Positions 51,942-61,505 of a DNA stretch of 64,000 nt are shown here, piece after piece. The notes under the pieces were generated by a model. The model worked only from the letters and a program-made list of their open reading frames with translations. It was not told the DNA's origin and searched no databases. The translations under genes were made by a program, and so were the position numbers. The first letter of the stretch is position 1; each line of letters begins with the position of its first letter. Where the stretch lies: contig JAKSUQ010000003.1 of NCBI GenBank assembly GCA_024408855.1, positions 48,276 through 112,275 of the forward strand. The letters run 5' to 3'. The stretch is from a bacterium. GTDB lineage: Bacteria > Cyanobacteriota > Vampirovibrionia > Gastranaerophilales > Gastranaerophilaceae.

Positions 51942-52773
51942 CATCTATACAACCGCGATTAATACTCAAAAAGCCACTAATAATTGGATTGATGTAGTTG
52001 CGGATAACTTGACTAATGTATATACTCCAGGATTTAGAGAGAATAAAGTTACTTTCAAAACTTTTTTAGGCGGAGCTGTAATTGATCAAAACGTCAGAAA
52101 TTTTGGGCAAGGTAAGTCAACGCCGGGAACGTCAAATGAAAACTTGTTTTTGGAGGGTGCCGGATTTTTTGTACTTCGTGATAAAGAAAATAACAAAGTT
52201 TCTTACACAAGATTAGGGGAATTTACTTTTGATTCGGAGGGCGTTTATCGTGCTACAAATGGGGCGACAGTTCAAGGGTATATTCTAAACGACAAAGGTG
52301 AAATAATGTCAGGTACAAAATCTATTAATGCGGATTTGTATGAAGAAACAGCCCTAAAAGGCGGTGCAATGAGTATTCCTACCACCAATATAAAACTTTG
52401 GATTGATCCTAATAATGGCAAGTTTTTAGGTAAATATGATGAATATGAAATAAAAAATGATGGCACAATATATGGAAAAGCTGATGGCGGTAACCGTATG
52501 GTTCCTTTGTATAAAATAGCAACAGTAAATTTCCACAATCCGAGCGGTTTGTATGAAGTGAAAGACGGATTGTTTGTGGAAACTCAGGATTCCGGGAAAC
52601 CTGTTATTGGCAGAGGAGAAATACGTTCCGGCTTATTAGAACAATCAAATATCAGTTTTGATGAAAATTCTGCCGCATATCAACAAGCGAAAGTTCAGAT
52701 GGAACTTGTAAATGCATTAATTAAGTCTAATAAAGAACTCTTGCAATCAGCTATTGAAATAGCTACTCAATAA
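51934..52773 (+). CDS. Flagellar hook / distal rod protein (FlgE/FlgG type)
   Basis: A 279-residue axial flagellar protein. The N-terminal heptad region MNDIYTTAINTQKATNN with DVVADNLTNVYTPGFRENKV is the flagellar basal-body rod signature. The D1-type core includes GAGFFVLRD and YTRLGEFTFDSEGVY. The C-terminal QLLEQSN-like helix (GLLEQSNISFDENSAAYQQA) completes the axial coiled coil. It is short for FlgE and close to FlgF/FlgG size, so exact role is uncertain. It overlaps fliK by eight bases, and a terminator follows. Confidence 0.85.
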   Translation: MNDIYTTAINTQKATNNWIDVVADNLTNVYTPGFRENKVTFKTFLGGAVIDQNVRNFGQGKSTPGTSNENLFLEGAGFFVLRDKENNKVSYTRLGEFTFDSEGVYRATNGATVQGYILNDKGEIMSGTKSINADLYEETALKGGAMSIPTTNIKLWIDPNNGKFLGKYDEYEIKNDGTIYGKADGGNRMVPLYKIATVNFHNPSGLYEVKDGLFVETQDSGKPVIGRGEIRSGLLEQSNISFDENSAAYQQAKVQMELVNALIKSNKELLQSAIEIATQ

Positions 52774-52804
52774 TAAATTTATATATTAATTAAACTCCGT
52801 TTAG

Positions 52805-52840
52805 AAAAGGGATTAACAACAGTTAATTCCTTTTATTTTT
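52805..52840 (+). terminator. Terminator of the flagellar cluster
   Basis: A 13-bp stem (52805-52817 with 52822-52834, one G-T mismatch/wobble), loop AACA, followed by a T-rich run. It sits between the hook gene and convergent pnuC. Confidence 0.75.
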
Positions 52841-53519
52841 ATAGGCTATTTTCTTTTATTTCTTTTTTCCAATGGATATAGAAATATACTGCCAAAAAAG
52901 TATACAAGCACCACATAATAACGGTCGAGTAGACCTTTTCACCATTTAGTGCTATTTCTAACCACATTAGAGCTGATAAACTATCAACTATGATCCATAT
53001 TAGCCATTGTTCGATACAACGTTTTACCGTTAAATACATGCCTGCTATTGAACCAATTGTTGTTATGCTGTCAAACAGAGGATTTTTGTCATGCATGTAA
53101 TATAATGCTATTCCAAAAATTATGGTTGTAATTGTTATTAAAATTGATAATGTAAGTTTTTCTTTATGTGAAAGGCAAGTTTTAATTATCTCTTTTTTGC
53201 CGTTTTTTAAATTATTATTCCACTTGAAGAAACCTAATATTTGCATTGGTATATAATAAAAAAGATATAAAACTAAGTTTCCCCAAAAAGCATTAGCAAA
53301 AGAGAGCCAACCGTATAATCCGGAACCTGAAAGTCCAAATAAATAACAAGAAGGTTTTCCTTTACCTGCTAAAAATGCATAAGATACACCCCAAAAAGCT
53401 GACAATACGGAAGCTAAATTATCCTTGAATACGAAATAATTAATTGCCAAAATCGTAATCAATATTGCAAAGAATACTTTTTCCCGATTCATTATAATAT
53501 CAAGTTTAATAATATTCAT
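52839..53519 (-). CDS. pnuC: Nicotinamide riboside transporter PnuC
   Basis: A 226-residue membrane protein with about seven hydrophobic helices. Patterns WGVSYAFLAGKGKPSCYLFG, SGLYGWLSFANAFWGN, YYIPMQILGFFKW and EQWLIWIIVDSLSALMW match PnuC, which takes up nicotinamide riboside (or related vitamin precursors such as thiamine in PnuT forms). Start may be the first ATG (53519) or MNREKVFF at 53492. No thiamine or NAD riboswitch is upstream. NAD salvage fits with nadK in the window, but ligand specificity is unproven. Confidence 0.85.
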   Translation of the reverse strand: MNIIKLDIIMNREKVFFAILITILAINYFVFKDNLASVLSAFWGVSYAFLAGKGKPSCYLFGLSGSGLYGWLSFANAFWGNLVLYLFYYIPMQILGFFKWNNNLKNGKKEIIKTCLSHKEKLTLSILITITTIIFGIALYYMHDKNPLFDSITTIGSIAGMYLTVKRCIEQWLIWIIVDSLSALMWLEIALNGEKVYSTVIMWCLYTFLAVYFYIHWKKEIKENSL

Positions 53520-53543
53520 ATTTATGTTATCTAATAAAAAAGA

Positions 53544-54554
53544 ATGAAAGTAAATTCTTTTGAAAAAAATAATATCTCATTTGACGGATTTTATAATAGT
53601 AAGGGATTAAAGACTATACTTAAATTTGCAGAAAATAATGGTGCATTATTTGCATCTGCAACTGCTTTGACGTTGTCTGCCGTTCGTCCTGCAATTATAA
53701 TGGCAACTCCCAATACTGATAAGGAAAATAAAAAAACAGCTTTTGCCAAAGCAATATCATCTGCAATAATTGAGGCATGCTTAACACTAATAATTTCCAT
53801 ACCTATTGTAAAATCTGTCGGAGCAATTAATAAAAATCCTAAAAAATTTTTATCCCAAGAAACAATTAAAAATCTTCAAGGAAGTTCGGAAAGTTTAAAA
53901 AACTCAAAAGCGTACACTCTTGCGACGCAAATGTTCAAATTGGGGACAGGTATAATAGTCGCTGTTCCAAAATCAATAGCTACTCTTTTGTTACTTCCCT
54001 TTTTTAATAAATCGTCTGCAAAATTGAAAGAAAATAATTCCGTTGAAAGTGATTGTAAGAACTTATATAATCCGACTTTCAAGGGTAGACGGGATCTGTT
54101 AACGGATATGATTGCCAAATCAATAAATAACAAATCGGTTCAAGATTTTGCAGGTAAATTTAAGGACTCTAATTTCCCGCTAAACATCAATGTAATAAAA
54201 GATATTATAGCGACATCAACTTTTGCCATAGGAGTTTCAAAAAGTGAAAAAATTAAATCTGAAAGGCAAGGTCCATTAATATATAATACAATTCTTTCAA
54301 CAGTTTTAAGTATTATATTGACGTATATTGCGGATAAAGCAACTGATAAAACCGCTAAAAATTTTGAACAAAAGATAATTGAGGCTAATAAAAATGATAT
54401 CGAATTAAAAAAATATTTGGATGGACTAAAAATCGCAAAACCAATCTTAACAATGGGCATTTTATACTACGCTTTTATTCCGCTCATTTCAACATTTATG
54501 GCAGAAAGAATTAACAAAAAACACCCGATATGCAAAGATAAATCAATGATTTAA
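53544..54554 (+). CDS. Unknown membrane protein with Phe motif
   Basis: A 336-residue protein that I do not recognise. It begins with NISFDGFYNSKG (residues 10-21), the recurrent Phe motif, and has another copy-like NPTFKGRRDLL around 170. Four to six hydrophobic helices (near 35-52, 65-85, 128-147, 210-225, 240-255 and 290-310) suggest an integral membrane protein. No catalytic or transport motif was found. It is divergent from pnuC with only 24 bases between starts. Confidence 0.6.
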   Translation: MKVNSFEKNNISFDGFYNSKGLKTILKFAENNGALFASATALTLSAVRPAIIMATPNTDKENKKTAFAKAISSAIIEACLTLIISIPIVKSVGAINKNPKKFLSQETIKNLQGSSESLKNSKAYTLATQMFKLGTGIIVAVPKSIATLLLLPFFNKSSAKLKENNSVESDCKNLYNPTFKGRRDLLTDMIAKSINNKSVQDFAGKFKDSNFPLNINVIKDIIATSTFAIGVSKSEKIKSERQGPLIYNTILSTVLSIILTYIADKATDKTAKNFEQKIIEANKNDIELKKYLDGLKIAKPILTMGILYYAFIPLISTFMAERINKKHPICKDKSMI

Positions 54555-54558
54555 AAAA

Positions 54559-54807
54559 TTATTCTTCGACTGCCAAAGCATCATTTTCGGTGGCAACTTC
54601 AACCAAACGATAAGTTAAGTATGCTCCAAGTGCAACAGCTTTTAAATCAATGTTTTCATCATACTTTGCAACTTCAAGTATTGCAGTATTAATCTCAGGA
54701 TTTTCTTCTTTTAAATACTGAATCATATTTTTTCTCCAAGACTGTACGTCTTGAAAAATTTCTCCAAAAATCTCTGAGGACATCTCTTCTGTTATTATCG
54801 GTAACAT
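54559..54807 (-). CDS. Small acidic unknown protein
   Basis: An 82-residue soluble protein, predicted helical and acidic (SSEIFGEIFQDVQSWRKN, NIDLKAVALGAYLTYRLVEV). AGGAG nine bases upstream supports the ATG. No domain is recognised. It is convergent with the membrane protein gene, four bases between stops. Confidence 0.6.
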   Translation of the reverse strand: MLPIITEEMSSEIFGEIFQDVQSWRKNMIQYLKEENPEINTAILEVAKYDENIDLKAVALGAYLTYRLVEVATENDALAVEE

Positions 54808-54865
54808 ATAATAGTTCTCCTATATATAATTGATTATATAACAAGTTCATATAATAAACAATACT

Positions 54866-56353
54866 TTAATTTTTTTTATTCTTTTTAGTTTTATTATTTT
54901 TATCATTCAGATTTAAAGAAACTTCGCCGTCTGCAATATTTTTACCGATATATTTTTCCAATTCTGCTTTGGAAAAGTTGTATTGATATAAAGAGTTATA
55001 ATATTTAAGCATAGCTTCTTGATATTGAACTTGAGCTTCCCGTAATTCGATAGGATTTCCTACCCCGACCTTATATCTTCCATATGATAATTCATAATTT
55101 TCTTTTGCTTGTTTTAAACCCAAAAATGCAACAGGAATGGAATTTTTCTTTTCGTTCATTGCATAATATGCTTGTTGAATTTCGTAATAGATATTGTTCT
55201 TTGTATTTATAGCAGATGCTTGTTCTTTGCTGTGCAATGCTTTTGCTTCTTTTATTTGATTTTTTATTAACATTCCGTTAATAGTCGGGAACGTCAGATA
55301 TCCGCCATAATTATAACCGTAATCAGCTACCGGCGTAGAACCTCCGTATTGATACTGCCCCTCAAGAGTTAATTTAGGCAAATATGATTTTTTAGTCAAC
55401 TTAACATTTTGTTTCGCTTCTTCCACACGTATGTCTGCAAGTTTAAATTCCGGTCTGGAGTCTTTTGCTATTTCTATTGCTTCGGCTAATGTAATAGTGC
55501 AAGGCGTATATTTTAAATTGTCAGAAATACCATATCTGCTTGCATATGGTAAGCCCATTGTGTTGCTCAATTTTGCCATTGCAACTTCCACCGCATTATC
55601 CGATTGAATTAAAAGTAACTTGGAATTACTCAAATTTACTTCTGCTATTGTAACGTCGACTTTAGGAGCAGTACCTGCCATATAAAATGCTTTTGCTTGT
55701 TTATAAAAGGCTTCATACTTATTAACCATATCTGTTGCAACTTTTTTTGCTTCCAAGGCGTATTGCAGATTAAAATATGCACCTTTGACATCACAAACAA
55801 CCTCATTAACAATTCCGGTTAATGTGATTTTGTATCCTTGTTGGTCTAATTTACTTATTGTTGCTCTGTTTTGTGTTACACCAAAGTCATAAAGCATTTG
55901 AGTTGCACTGATTTGACCCAATACAAAATAGTTGTATATTAAATTTTTGCCCAAGACATCCGATAATTGTAATTGCCGTATTCTTGTATAACCTGACTGC
56001 CAACTGAATTGCGGAAAAAATGAAGACCATGTTTGCCGAACCCTTGCATCTGCTGCAAAAACATCCTGCATTGCTGCTTGAATTCTTGGATTATTACCGA
56101 GAGCAAGTCTTATACATTCGTCTAAGTTAACATTGTTAATAACTTCCACACTGCCGGAAATTACTTTATTTTCAGAATTAATTCCATCAAGTTTAGGTTC
56201 TACATCTTCGCTGTCAGGGTAACTTTCTTTATCTGTTTCGCTAATTATAAGTGGTTGTGTAATTTCAGTTTTCTTATTCAATAAACCGGCATATACAGTT
56301 TGTTGAAACATAAAAACTATTAATATAAATGTTAGTATTTGTTTTATTTTCAT
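54866..56353 (-). CDS. TolC-like outer membrane efflux protein
   Basis: A 495-residue outer membrane factor with a signal peptide ending near VYAG. The periplasmic helices carry the duplicated TolC/OEP pattern, with blocks [37 protein letters not shown] and [20 protein letters not shown]. It forms the exit duct for the RND pump. Its ATG overlaps the pump gene stop (ATGA). An acidic Lys/Asp-rich region of about 45 residues precedes the barrel part. The C-terminus is Lys/Asn-rich. Confidence 0.9.
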   Translation of the reverse strand: MKIKQILTFILIVFMFQQTVYAGLLNKKTEITQPLIISETDKESYPDSEDVEPKLDGINSENKVISGSVEVINNVNLDECIRLALGNNPRIQAAMQDVFAADARVRQTWSSFFPQFSWQSGYTRIRQLQLSDVLGKNLIYNYFVLGQISATQMLYDFGVTQNRATISKLDQQGYKITLTGIVNEVVCDVKGAYFNLQYALEAKKVATDMVNKYEAFYKQAKAFYMAGTAPKVDVTIAEVNLSNSKLLLIQSDNAVEVAMAKLSNTMGLPYASRYGISDNLKYTPCTITLAEAIEIAKDSRPEFKLADIRVEEAKQNVKLTKKSYLPKLTLEGQYQYGGSTPVADYGYNYGGYLTFPTINGMLIKNQIKEAKALHSKEQASAINTKNNIYYEIQQAYYAMNEKKNSIPVAFLGLKQAKENYELSYGRYKVGVGNPIELREAQVQYQEAMLKYYNSLYQYNFSKAELEKYIGKNIADGEVSLNLNDKNNKTKKNKKN

Positions 56354-59300
56354 TTATTTTGAGTCCTCAAAGATTTTATGTATTTTAAACCAATTTCTTT
56401 CATGTAATTAATTGCTACAAAGAACGCAGGAACAAGAATGCTTCCTATGAAAGCAACAGCCAGCATCCCACCGAACACTGAAATTCCGATCGAATGTCTG
56501 CTACCGGCACCGGCACCGTTTGCGAATACTAACGGAAGCAAACCTAATATAAAAGCAATGTTGGTCATCATAACAGCTCTAAATCTGAGCATTGCAGCTT
56601 GCATGGCGGCATCAATATAATTTAAACCGTTTTTTTCCATTGCATCTTTTGCAAATTCGACAATTAAAATTGCTTGTTTTGTACTTAAACCTATAAGCAT
56701 AACGAGCCCGACTTGTGCATATATATCTAAAGCTAAACCTGTTATATTTTGGAACAGTAATGCTCCAAATAATGCAATTGGCGAAATTAAAAGAACCGCC
56801 AATGGTAATGTCCAACTTTCATACAAAGCCACAAGAAACAAATATATAAAAGTTAGTGCCATAGTTAAAATAGAACCGATTTGTCCTGATGATTTCTTTT
56901 CTTGCAGGGATGTTCCCGACCATGCATAATCCATATCGCTCGGTAAATTTTTATCAGAAAGTTTTTCCATTGTGTTCATAGCTGAACCGGAACTTACGCC
57001 CTTTGCTGTTGTTCCGTTAATCGTAATTGCCGGATACAAGTTAAACCTTGTCAGTGAATACGGACCGACAACGTTTTCCGTTGTAATTACGGAAGTTATC
57101 GGTAACATTCTGCCCTGATTGTTTTTTACATAAATTTTACTTAAATCGTCCATAGTCGATCTGTATGGTGCATCTGCTTGCATATAAACACGATAAACTC
57201 TTCCGTATTTATTAAAGTCATTCACATAAGTAGCTCCGAATTGTGAGGCTAAAGTTGTGTATATTTCAGAAATTGGAACGCCTTGTGCCAAGGCCTTTTC
57301 TTCTTGAATTTTAACTACAACTTGCGGAAGTGAAGCTGTAAATGATGTATATACACTTTGAAAATCCGAGTCTGCTTGTACTTTTCTTATGAAATTTTGT
57401 GCTTCTTTGAACAAATCATTAGGGTTTCGGTCCCCTTTATCGAGAAGTTGGTATTCAAGTCCACCATAAGTTCCCATACCTGTAATTGCCGGTGGTTGGC
57501 TGACGAATACTATTGCTTCCGTATATTTTGAAGAAACGGATTTTGCCTGCTCTATTATATTGTTAATGGAAAGTTTTGCAGATTTTCTTTCTGACCATGG
57601 CTTTAATTTAACTATAACGAAAGCCGTATTCTCACCGTTAAATCCGTTAATTTGCAAACACGATTTTACACCGTCAATTTGGACAATTTCTTTACCGATA
57701 CTCATTACGACATCAGTAGAGCGGGAGAGTGTTGCACCGTCTTGCAATTGTACTTGAAGAAATAAAGCCCCTCTGTCTTCATCAGGTAAAAATCCTGTTG
57801 GTGTGATTTTAAATAAGATTAGTGTGAGTAGTACTATTCCGCCCAATAACATCCAAGTTTTTTTAGGTTGTTTTACATAATACTCAACCACTCCCAAGTA
57901 CTTATCTCTAACATAGTTAAACCAAACCGAAAATTCTTGTATAAGTTTAAAATCGGCAGTTTGCGAATTCGATTTTAATATAATTGAACAAAGAGCCGGC
58001 GAAAGAGTTAACGCAACTAATGTTGATAATCCGATTGAAGTAGCAATACATATGGCAAATTGTCTGAACATTTGTCCGGTAATACCGGTCATAAAGGAAA
58101 CCGGCACAAATACTGCCATAAGAACGAGGGATGTTGCAACTACCGCCCCAAAAACTTCTTGCATTGTTATTTCTGTCGCTTCCCTTGCGTTTTTCCCTTC
58201 TTGAATATGTCGCTGTGTATTTTCCAGTACAACAATCGCATCGTCAACAACCAGACCTACTGCCAGTACTAAACCGAATAATATAAGCAGGTTTATCGAA
58301 AATCCAAACATTGACATAAATATAAATACACCGACCAATGATACAGGAATTGCACAAAAAGGAATAAACGCAGCTCTTGCAGTGCCCAGGAACAAATATG
58401 TTACTGCACTTACTAAAATTACTGCCAAAATAATTGCATGTACAACTTCTTTGATTGATTCCCGAACAAATTCTGTTACATCATATTGAACATTGTATTC
58501 CATATCTTTCGGGAATTTTTTACTTAAGACTTCCATCTTTTTTTGAACTTCATTAGCCAAATCTATAGTATTTGCGTTAGGAAGCTGAGTTACGGCAAGA
58601 ATGGCACACTCTTTATCCGCAATTAATGATTTTGACGAATAATTTTCCGCTCCCAACTCCACTCTTGCAACATCTTTTAGCTTAGTATTAGAGCCATTAG
58701 GGTTGGATTTAATAATTATATTTTCAAATTCTTCAACAGTTTTTAAGCGTCCTTTTGTTCTCAGTGTAAATTTCATCATCTGAGGATTTTCCATCGGCTC
58801 AACGCCGATATTTCCGGCTGGTGTTTGTGTGTTTTGGCTTGTTATGGCAGTGCTTATATCGCTGGTCGAAACTCCTAAACTTGCCATTTTGTCGGGTTTA
58901 AGCCATATTCTCATTGAATAATCTCCGGCACCGTATACGCTTACACCTGCACATCCCTTAGTTCTTGCGAGTTCGTCTTTAAGAAACATTGTAGCATAGT
59001 TTGCCAAATACAGTGCATCATAGGTTTTATTAGGCGAAGTTATTGAGAAAAACAAACAACCGCCACCACCTGTCGATTTTCTTACAGTTAGGCCGTATCT
59101 TCGGACTTCTTCCGGCAATCTTGGAGTAACCAACTGAAGCCTGTTTTGAACATTTACCAAGTTCATATCCGGATCAGAACCTACATCAAAGTATACGGTT
59201 AATTTATAATTGCCGTTTTCCGATTCAGAGGACATATAGAGCATGTGTTCCAATCCGTTCAACTGCAATTCAACCGGAGCTGCAATTGTGGACGTTATTA

Positions 59301-59469
59301 CGTCAGCATTTGCACCGCTATAAGTTGCATTAACTATAACCTGCGGAGGTGTTATTGACGGATATTCTTCCAATGGTAATGATTTTAAAGATATTATACC
59401 TGCCAATAATACAACTAATGATATTACGATTGCTAATTTTGGTCTTTTTATAAATAAATTGCCTGCCAT
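56350..59469 (-). CDS. acrB: RND multidrug efflux transporter, HAE-1 type
   Basis: A 1039-residue AcrB-like inner membrane pump with 12 TM helices and two large periplasmic loops. It begins [20 protein letters not shown]. The proton-relay motif [14 protein letters not shown] carries the Asp pair, and the Lys partner is in [15 protein letters not shown]. The porter loops include [10 protein letters not shown] and [20 protein letters not shown]. The substrate range is not predictable. It is stacked between acrA (one-base overlap) and the TolC gene (four-base overlap). Confidence 0.95.
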   Translation of the reverse strand: MAGNLFIKRPKLAIVISLVVLLAGIISLKSLPLEEYPSITPPQVIVNATYSGANADVITSTIAAPVELQLNGLEHMLYMSSESENGNYKLTVYFDVGSDPDMNLVNVQNRLQLVTPRLPEEVRRYGLTVRKSTGGGGCLFFSITSPNKTYDALYLANYATMFLKDELARTKGCAGVSVYGAGDYSMRIWLKPDKMASLGVSTSDISTAITSQNTQTPAGNIGVEPMENPQMMKFTLRTKGRLKTVEEFENIIIKSNPNGSNTKLKDVARVELGAENYSSKSLIADKECAILAVTQLPNANTIDLANEVQKKMEVLSKKFPKDMEYNVQYDVTEFVRESIKEVVHAIILAVILVSAVTYLFLGTARAAFIPFCAIPVSLVGVFIFMSMFGFSINLLILFGLVLAVGLVVDDAIVVLENTQRHIQEGKNAREATEITMQEVFGAVVATSLVLMAVFVPVSFMTGITGQMFRQFAICIATSIGLSTLVALTLSPALCSIILKSNSQTADFKLIQEFSVWFNYVRDKYLGVVEYYVKQPKKTWMLLGGIVLLTLILFKITPTGFLPDEDRGALFLQVQLQDGATLSRSTDVVMSIGKEIVQIDGVKSCLQINGFNGENTAFVIVKLKPWSERKSAKLSINNIIEQAKSVSSKYTEAIVFVSQPPAITGMGTYGGLEYQLLDKGDRNPNDLFKEAQNFIRKVQADSDFQSVYTSFTASLPQVVVKIQEEKALAQGVPISEIYTTLASQFGATYVNDFNKYGRVYRVYMQADAPYRSTMDDLSKIYVKNNQGRMLPITSVITTENVVGPYSLTRFNLYPAITINGTTAKGVSSGSAMNTMEKLSDKNLPSDMDYAWSGTSLQEKKSSGQIGSILTMALTFIYLFLVALYESWTLPLAVLLISPIALFGALLFQNITGLALDIYAQVGLVMLIGLSTKQAILIVEFAKDAMEKNGLNYIDAAMQAAMLRFRAVMMTNIAFILGLLPLVFANGAGAGSRHSIGISVFGGMLAVAFIGSILVPAFFVAINYMKEIGLKYIKSLRTQNK

Positions 59470-60674
59470 TATTTTTCCCTATTTATAATCATATTTTTAA
59501 TTTTTCTAAACAATTTGACCAAAAGTCCTTCTTTTTTTTCCGAAGTATTTTCAGTTTGAACAGATTTAACAATTCTTATTTGCGAACCCGGTATTACTTT
59601 TTGTACTCCTGTCGTAACTATTCTGTCTCCGATATTAACTCCGTCTGATACAATCCAATTTGTTCCGGATGTCCCCATTGTTTTAATATAGCTAATTCGA
59701 GGCAGATTTTTTTCATCCAAAACATAAATAAATAGGCCTTCTTGATTTTCCATTGTTGCACTTTGAGGTACTATCGGCAATGCTTCCTTGTTGTTTGAAT
59801 ATATGATTGCTTTACCGAAATCTCCTTGTATAAGCCTGTCTTGCGGGTTGTCAAAAGTTGCTCTTAAAGTTATAGTACCTGTATTTTCATCAATTTTGTT
59901 GTCATGGAAGTCCTGAATGCCTCTGCTCAAATACTTTTCGCCTGAGCTAAAAATGAATTCAACTTCTCTGTTAACGTTTTCGCTTTTATCAATATTGGTC
60001 AATTCCGCATAATCCTTTGATTCAATCGGAAATGTAACGTACATAGGATTTGAACTGTTAATTGTAGTTAAAGGCCCGATTGCCGTAGTAACGTAGTTTC
60101 CAACTGTTACATTTATTATCCCGATTCTGCCGTCAACCGGTGCTTTAACTTTTGTATAACCCAAATTTCTCTTTGCATCATTATAAGCACTTCTTGCACT
60201 CTCAACCTGAGCTGAATATGCATTTTTTTGAGCTAAAATATTATCATATTCGGATTTGGCGATATAATCCTGTTTAACCAATTCTGCATATCTTGCAAGT
60301 TGTTTATTGTAGTAATCTGCTTGTGATTGGATGTTATCCATATTTGCTTTTGCTCTGTCTGTTGCGTAAATGTATTCTTGCGGTTCGATTTCAAACAATA
60401 CCTGACCGGCTTTTACAAAGTCTCCTTCTTTAAAATAACTTTTTGTCAAGTACCCGTCAATTCTGGCAAGTACATCAACTCTGTATTTAGCAACTACTCT
60501 TGCCGTTGTTTCAAACTGTCGTCTTACATTTTCTGATTGAACGATATCAACCGTAACAGCTGGTGTAGTATTTCTTTTTTTATCGGCATTTGCTTTGTTA
60601 ATATGTGAATACAACATTCTTCCGAATATTAAAGTTAACATAACGGCCAATATAATAACGATTTTATTCCTCAT
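59469..60674 (-). CDS. acrA: RND efflux periplasmic adaptor (membrane fusion protein)
   Basis: A 401-residue adaptor. The start [15 protein letters not shown] at 60674 has GGAG six bases upstream; a TTG four codons earlier is rejected. After an N-terminal anchor helix come the lipoyl half-motifs ([20 protein letters not shown] and [12 protein letters not shown]), a coiled-coil hairpin (about 95-170) and the beta-barrel region ([15 protein letters not shown]). No lipobox Cys is seen. It couples the pump to the outer membrane duct and is the first gene of the operon. Confidence 0.92.
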   Translation of the reverse strand: MRNKIVIILAVMLTLIFGRMLYSHINKANADKKRNTTPAVTVDIVQSENVRRQFETTARVVAKYRVDVLARIDGYLTKSYFKEGDFVKAGQVLFEIEPQEYIYATDRAKANMDNIQSQADYYNKQLARYAELVKQDYIAKSEYDNILAQKNAYSAQVESARSAYNDAKRNLGYTKVKAPVDGRIGIINVTVGNYVTTAIGPLTTINSSNPMYVTFPIESKDYAELTNIDKSENVNREVEFIFSSGEKYLSRGIQDFHDNKIDENTGTITLRATFDNPQDRLIQGDFGKAIIYSNNKEALPIVPQSATMENQEGLFIYVLDEKNLPRISYIKTMGTSGTNWIVSDGVNIGDRIVTTGVQKVIPGSQIRIVKSVQTENTSEKKEGLLVKLFRKIKNMIINREK

Positions 60675-60704
60675 TTTGCTCTCCAAGTCTCCACAATTTG
60701 TAAT

Positions 60705-60729
60705 AAATTACTATTTTATATAGTAATTT
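60705..60729 (-). promoter_or_regulatory. Palindromic operator over the RND operon promoter
   Basis: AAATTACTAT-N5-ATAGTAATTT gives perfect 10-bp arms around a five-base centre. On the reverse strand a TATAAA lies in the middle, with TTGTTT 18 bases upstream, so the palindrome covers the likely -10. It is about 31 bases before the acrA ATG. The size suits a dimeric repressor of the TetR or MarR kind; no such regulator gene is adjacent. Confidence 0.65.
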
Positions 60730-60783
60730 TATTCTTAAAAACAATATAAAAATACCTCAAAACAAGAATACCACATAAATAAA

Positions 60784-60811
60784 AAATGTGAATAGCAATT
60801 AACCTGCTATT
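60784..60811 (-). terminator. Terminator overlapping the stop of the gene at 60799
   Basis: On the reverse strand AATAGCA (60811-60805) pairs with TGCTATT (60797-60791), and a T-rich run follows. The stop codon of the small gene lies in the loop. Confidence 0.65.
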
Positions 60812-61017
60812 GCCCGCTTGGCTAGTAAAGCCGGATCTGCGATAGCGGTGGTATAAATTTCATAATCATTTACCGGAGCAAAGTATTTTCTCAAAGCTGA
60901 CAGGTTTGTAATCTTTTCATAACATGCCAAAGAATCAACATTATCCTTAATATAGCCTGCAAAAATCCTTTGCTTGTTGGACAGTTCATAGTCCTTAAGG
61001 TTTTTGACGATATACAT
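60799..61017 (-). CDS. Small unknown protein
   Basis: A 72-residue soluble protein (MYIVKNLKDYELSNKQ, KDNVDSLACYEKITNLSALR, then an Ala-rich end). No domain is recognised. No ribosome site precedes the ATG; a TATAAT lies eight bases upstream, similar to the other leaderless arrangements. It ends at a terminator before the RND promoter, so it is a separate transcript. Confidence 0.5.
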   Translation of the reverse strand: MYIVKNLKDYELSNKQRIFAGYIKDNVDSLACYEKITNLSALRKYFAPVNDYEIYTTAIADPALLAKRAIAG

Positions 61018-61171
61018 ATACCATTATTATATACTATTTGAATACTAATTTAAAGTGAATTAACATAAAACTTTACAATAAAAATGTGTGAAATCATTGA
61101 TGCATAAATATTGATTAAAAATAGATTGAACTTCTTGCAATATCTGTAAACAGGATAAGATAGATAAAATT

Positions 61172-61288
61172 TTAGTAATAACAATCTTTTCCCATTATAA
61201 TTATCGGTATTTTGTATTTATAAGACAATTCAACTATTTCTATTGGAATTTCAGTTGTAGATATATCATCCAATATGGCTATTTGTTT
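61172..61288 (-). pseudogene. C-terminal remnant resembling the HD-gene end
   Basis: An open stretch of 38 codons ending in a stop at 61172 reads QIAILDDISTTEIPIEIVEL and then a segment KYKIPIIIMGKD. The intact HD-domain gene just upstream on the same strand ends in LERNIPLVIFGD. The likeness is short but placed at the same distance from the stop. It may be the tail of a decayed tandem paralogue. Confidence 0.35.
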
Positions 61289-61303
61289 TTACTTTAGGGT
61301 TAA

Positions 61304-61498
61304 GAACAGTGCATCAATACAAAACGATTTTTAAAATGCATATTTTGCCTTATTTTCACGATAAAAATATTCAAAAACATTTCGGAACTACAAACATATG
61401 AAAATATAGTACAAAAAGAAAAGAAACAACAAAAATTTGAACTAATCCGAGATATTATTGATAAAATAAATCGAGATACTTTAGGAATAAATTATTGA
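61304..61498 (+). pseudogene. Coding remnant, possibly a Y-polymerase tail
   Basis: The plus strand is open for 64 codons to a TGA at 61496 without ATG. The end (ISELQTYENIVQKEKKQQ, then FELIRDIIDKINRDTLGINY) looks like the helical tail of UmuC-type polymerases (compare LELKYGKNVV in the gene at 9.4 kb), but the match is weak. It is best listed as an unidentified remnant. Confidence 0.3.
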
Positions 61499-61505
61499 AT
61501 TTATA

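Larger units (their letters stand above)
61018..61505. other. Gene-poor region with coding remnants
   Basis: About 490 bases without an intact gene. The section 61018-61171 shows nothing beyond AT-rich sequence. Two open fragments lie beyond it: 61172-61288 on the minus strand and 61304-61498 on the plus strand. Both read like protein but lack starts and ribosome sites. Confidence 0.5.
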
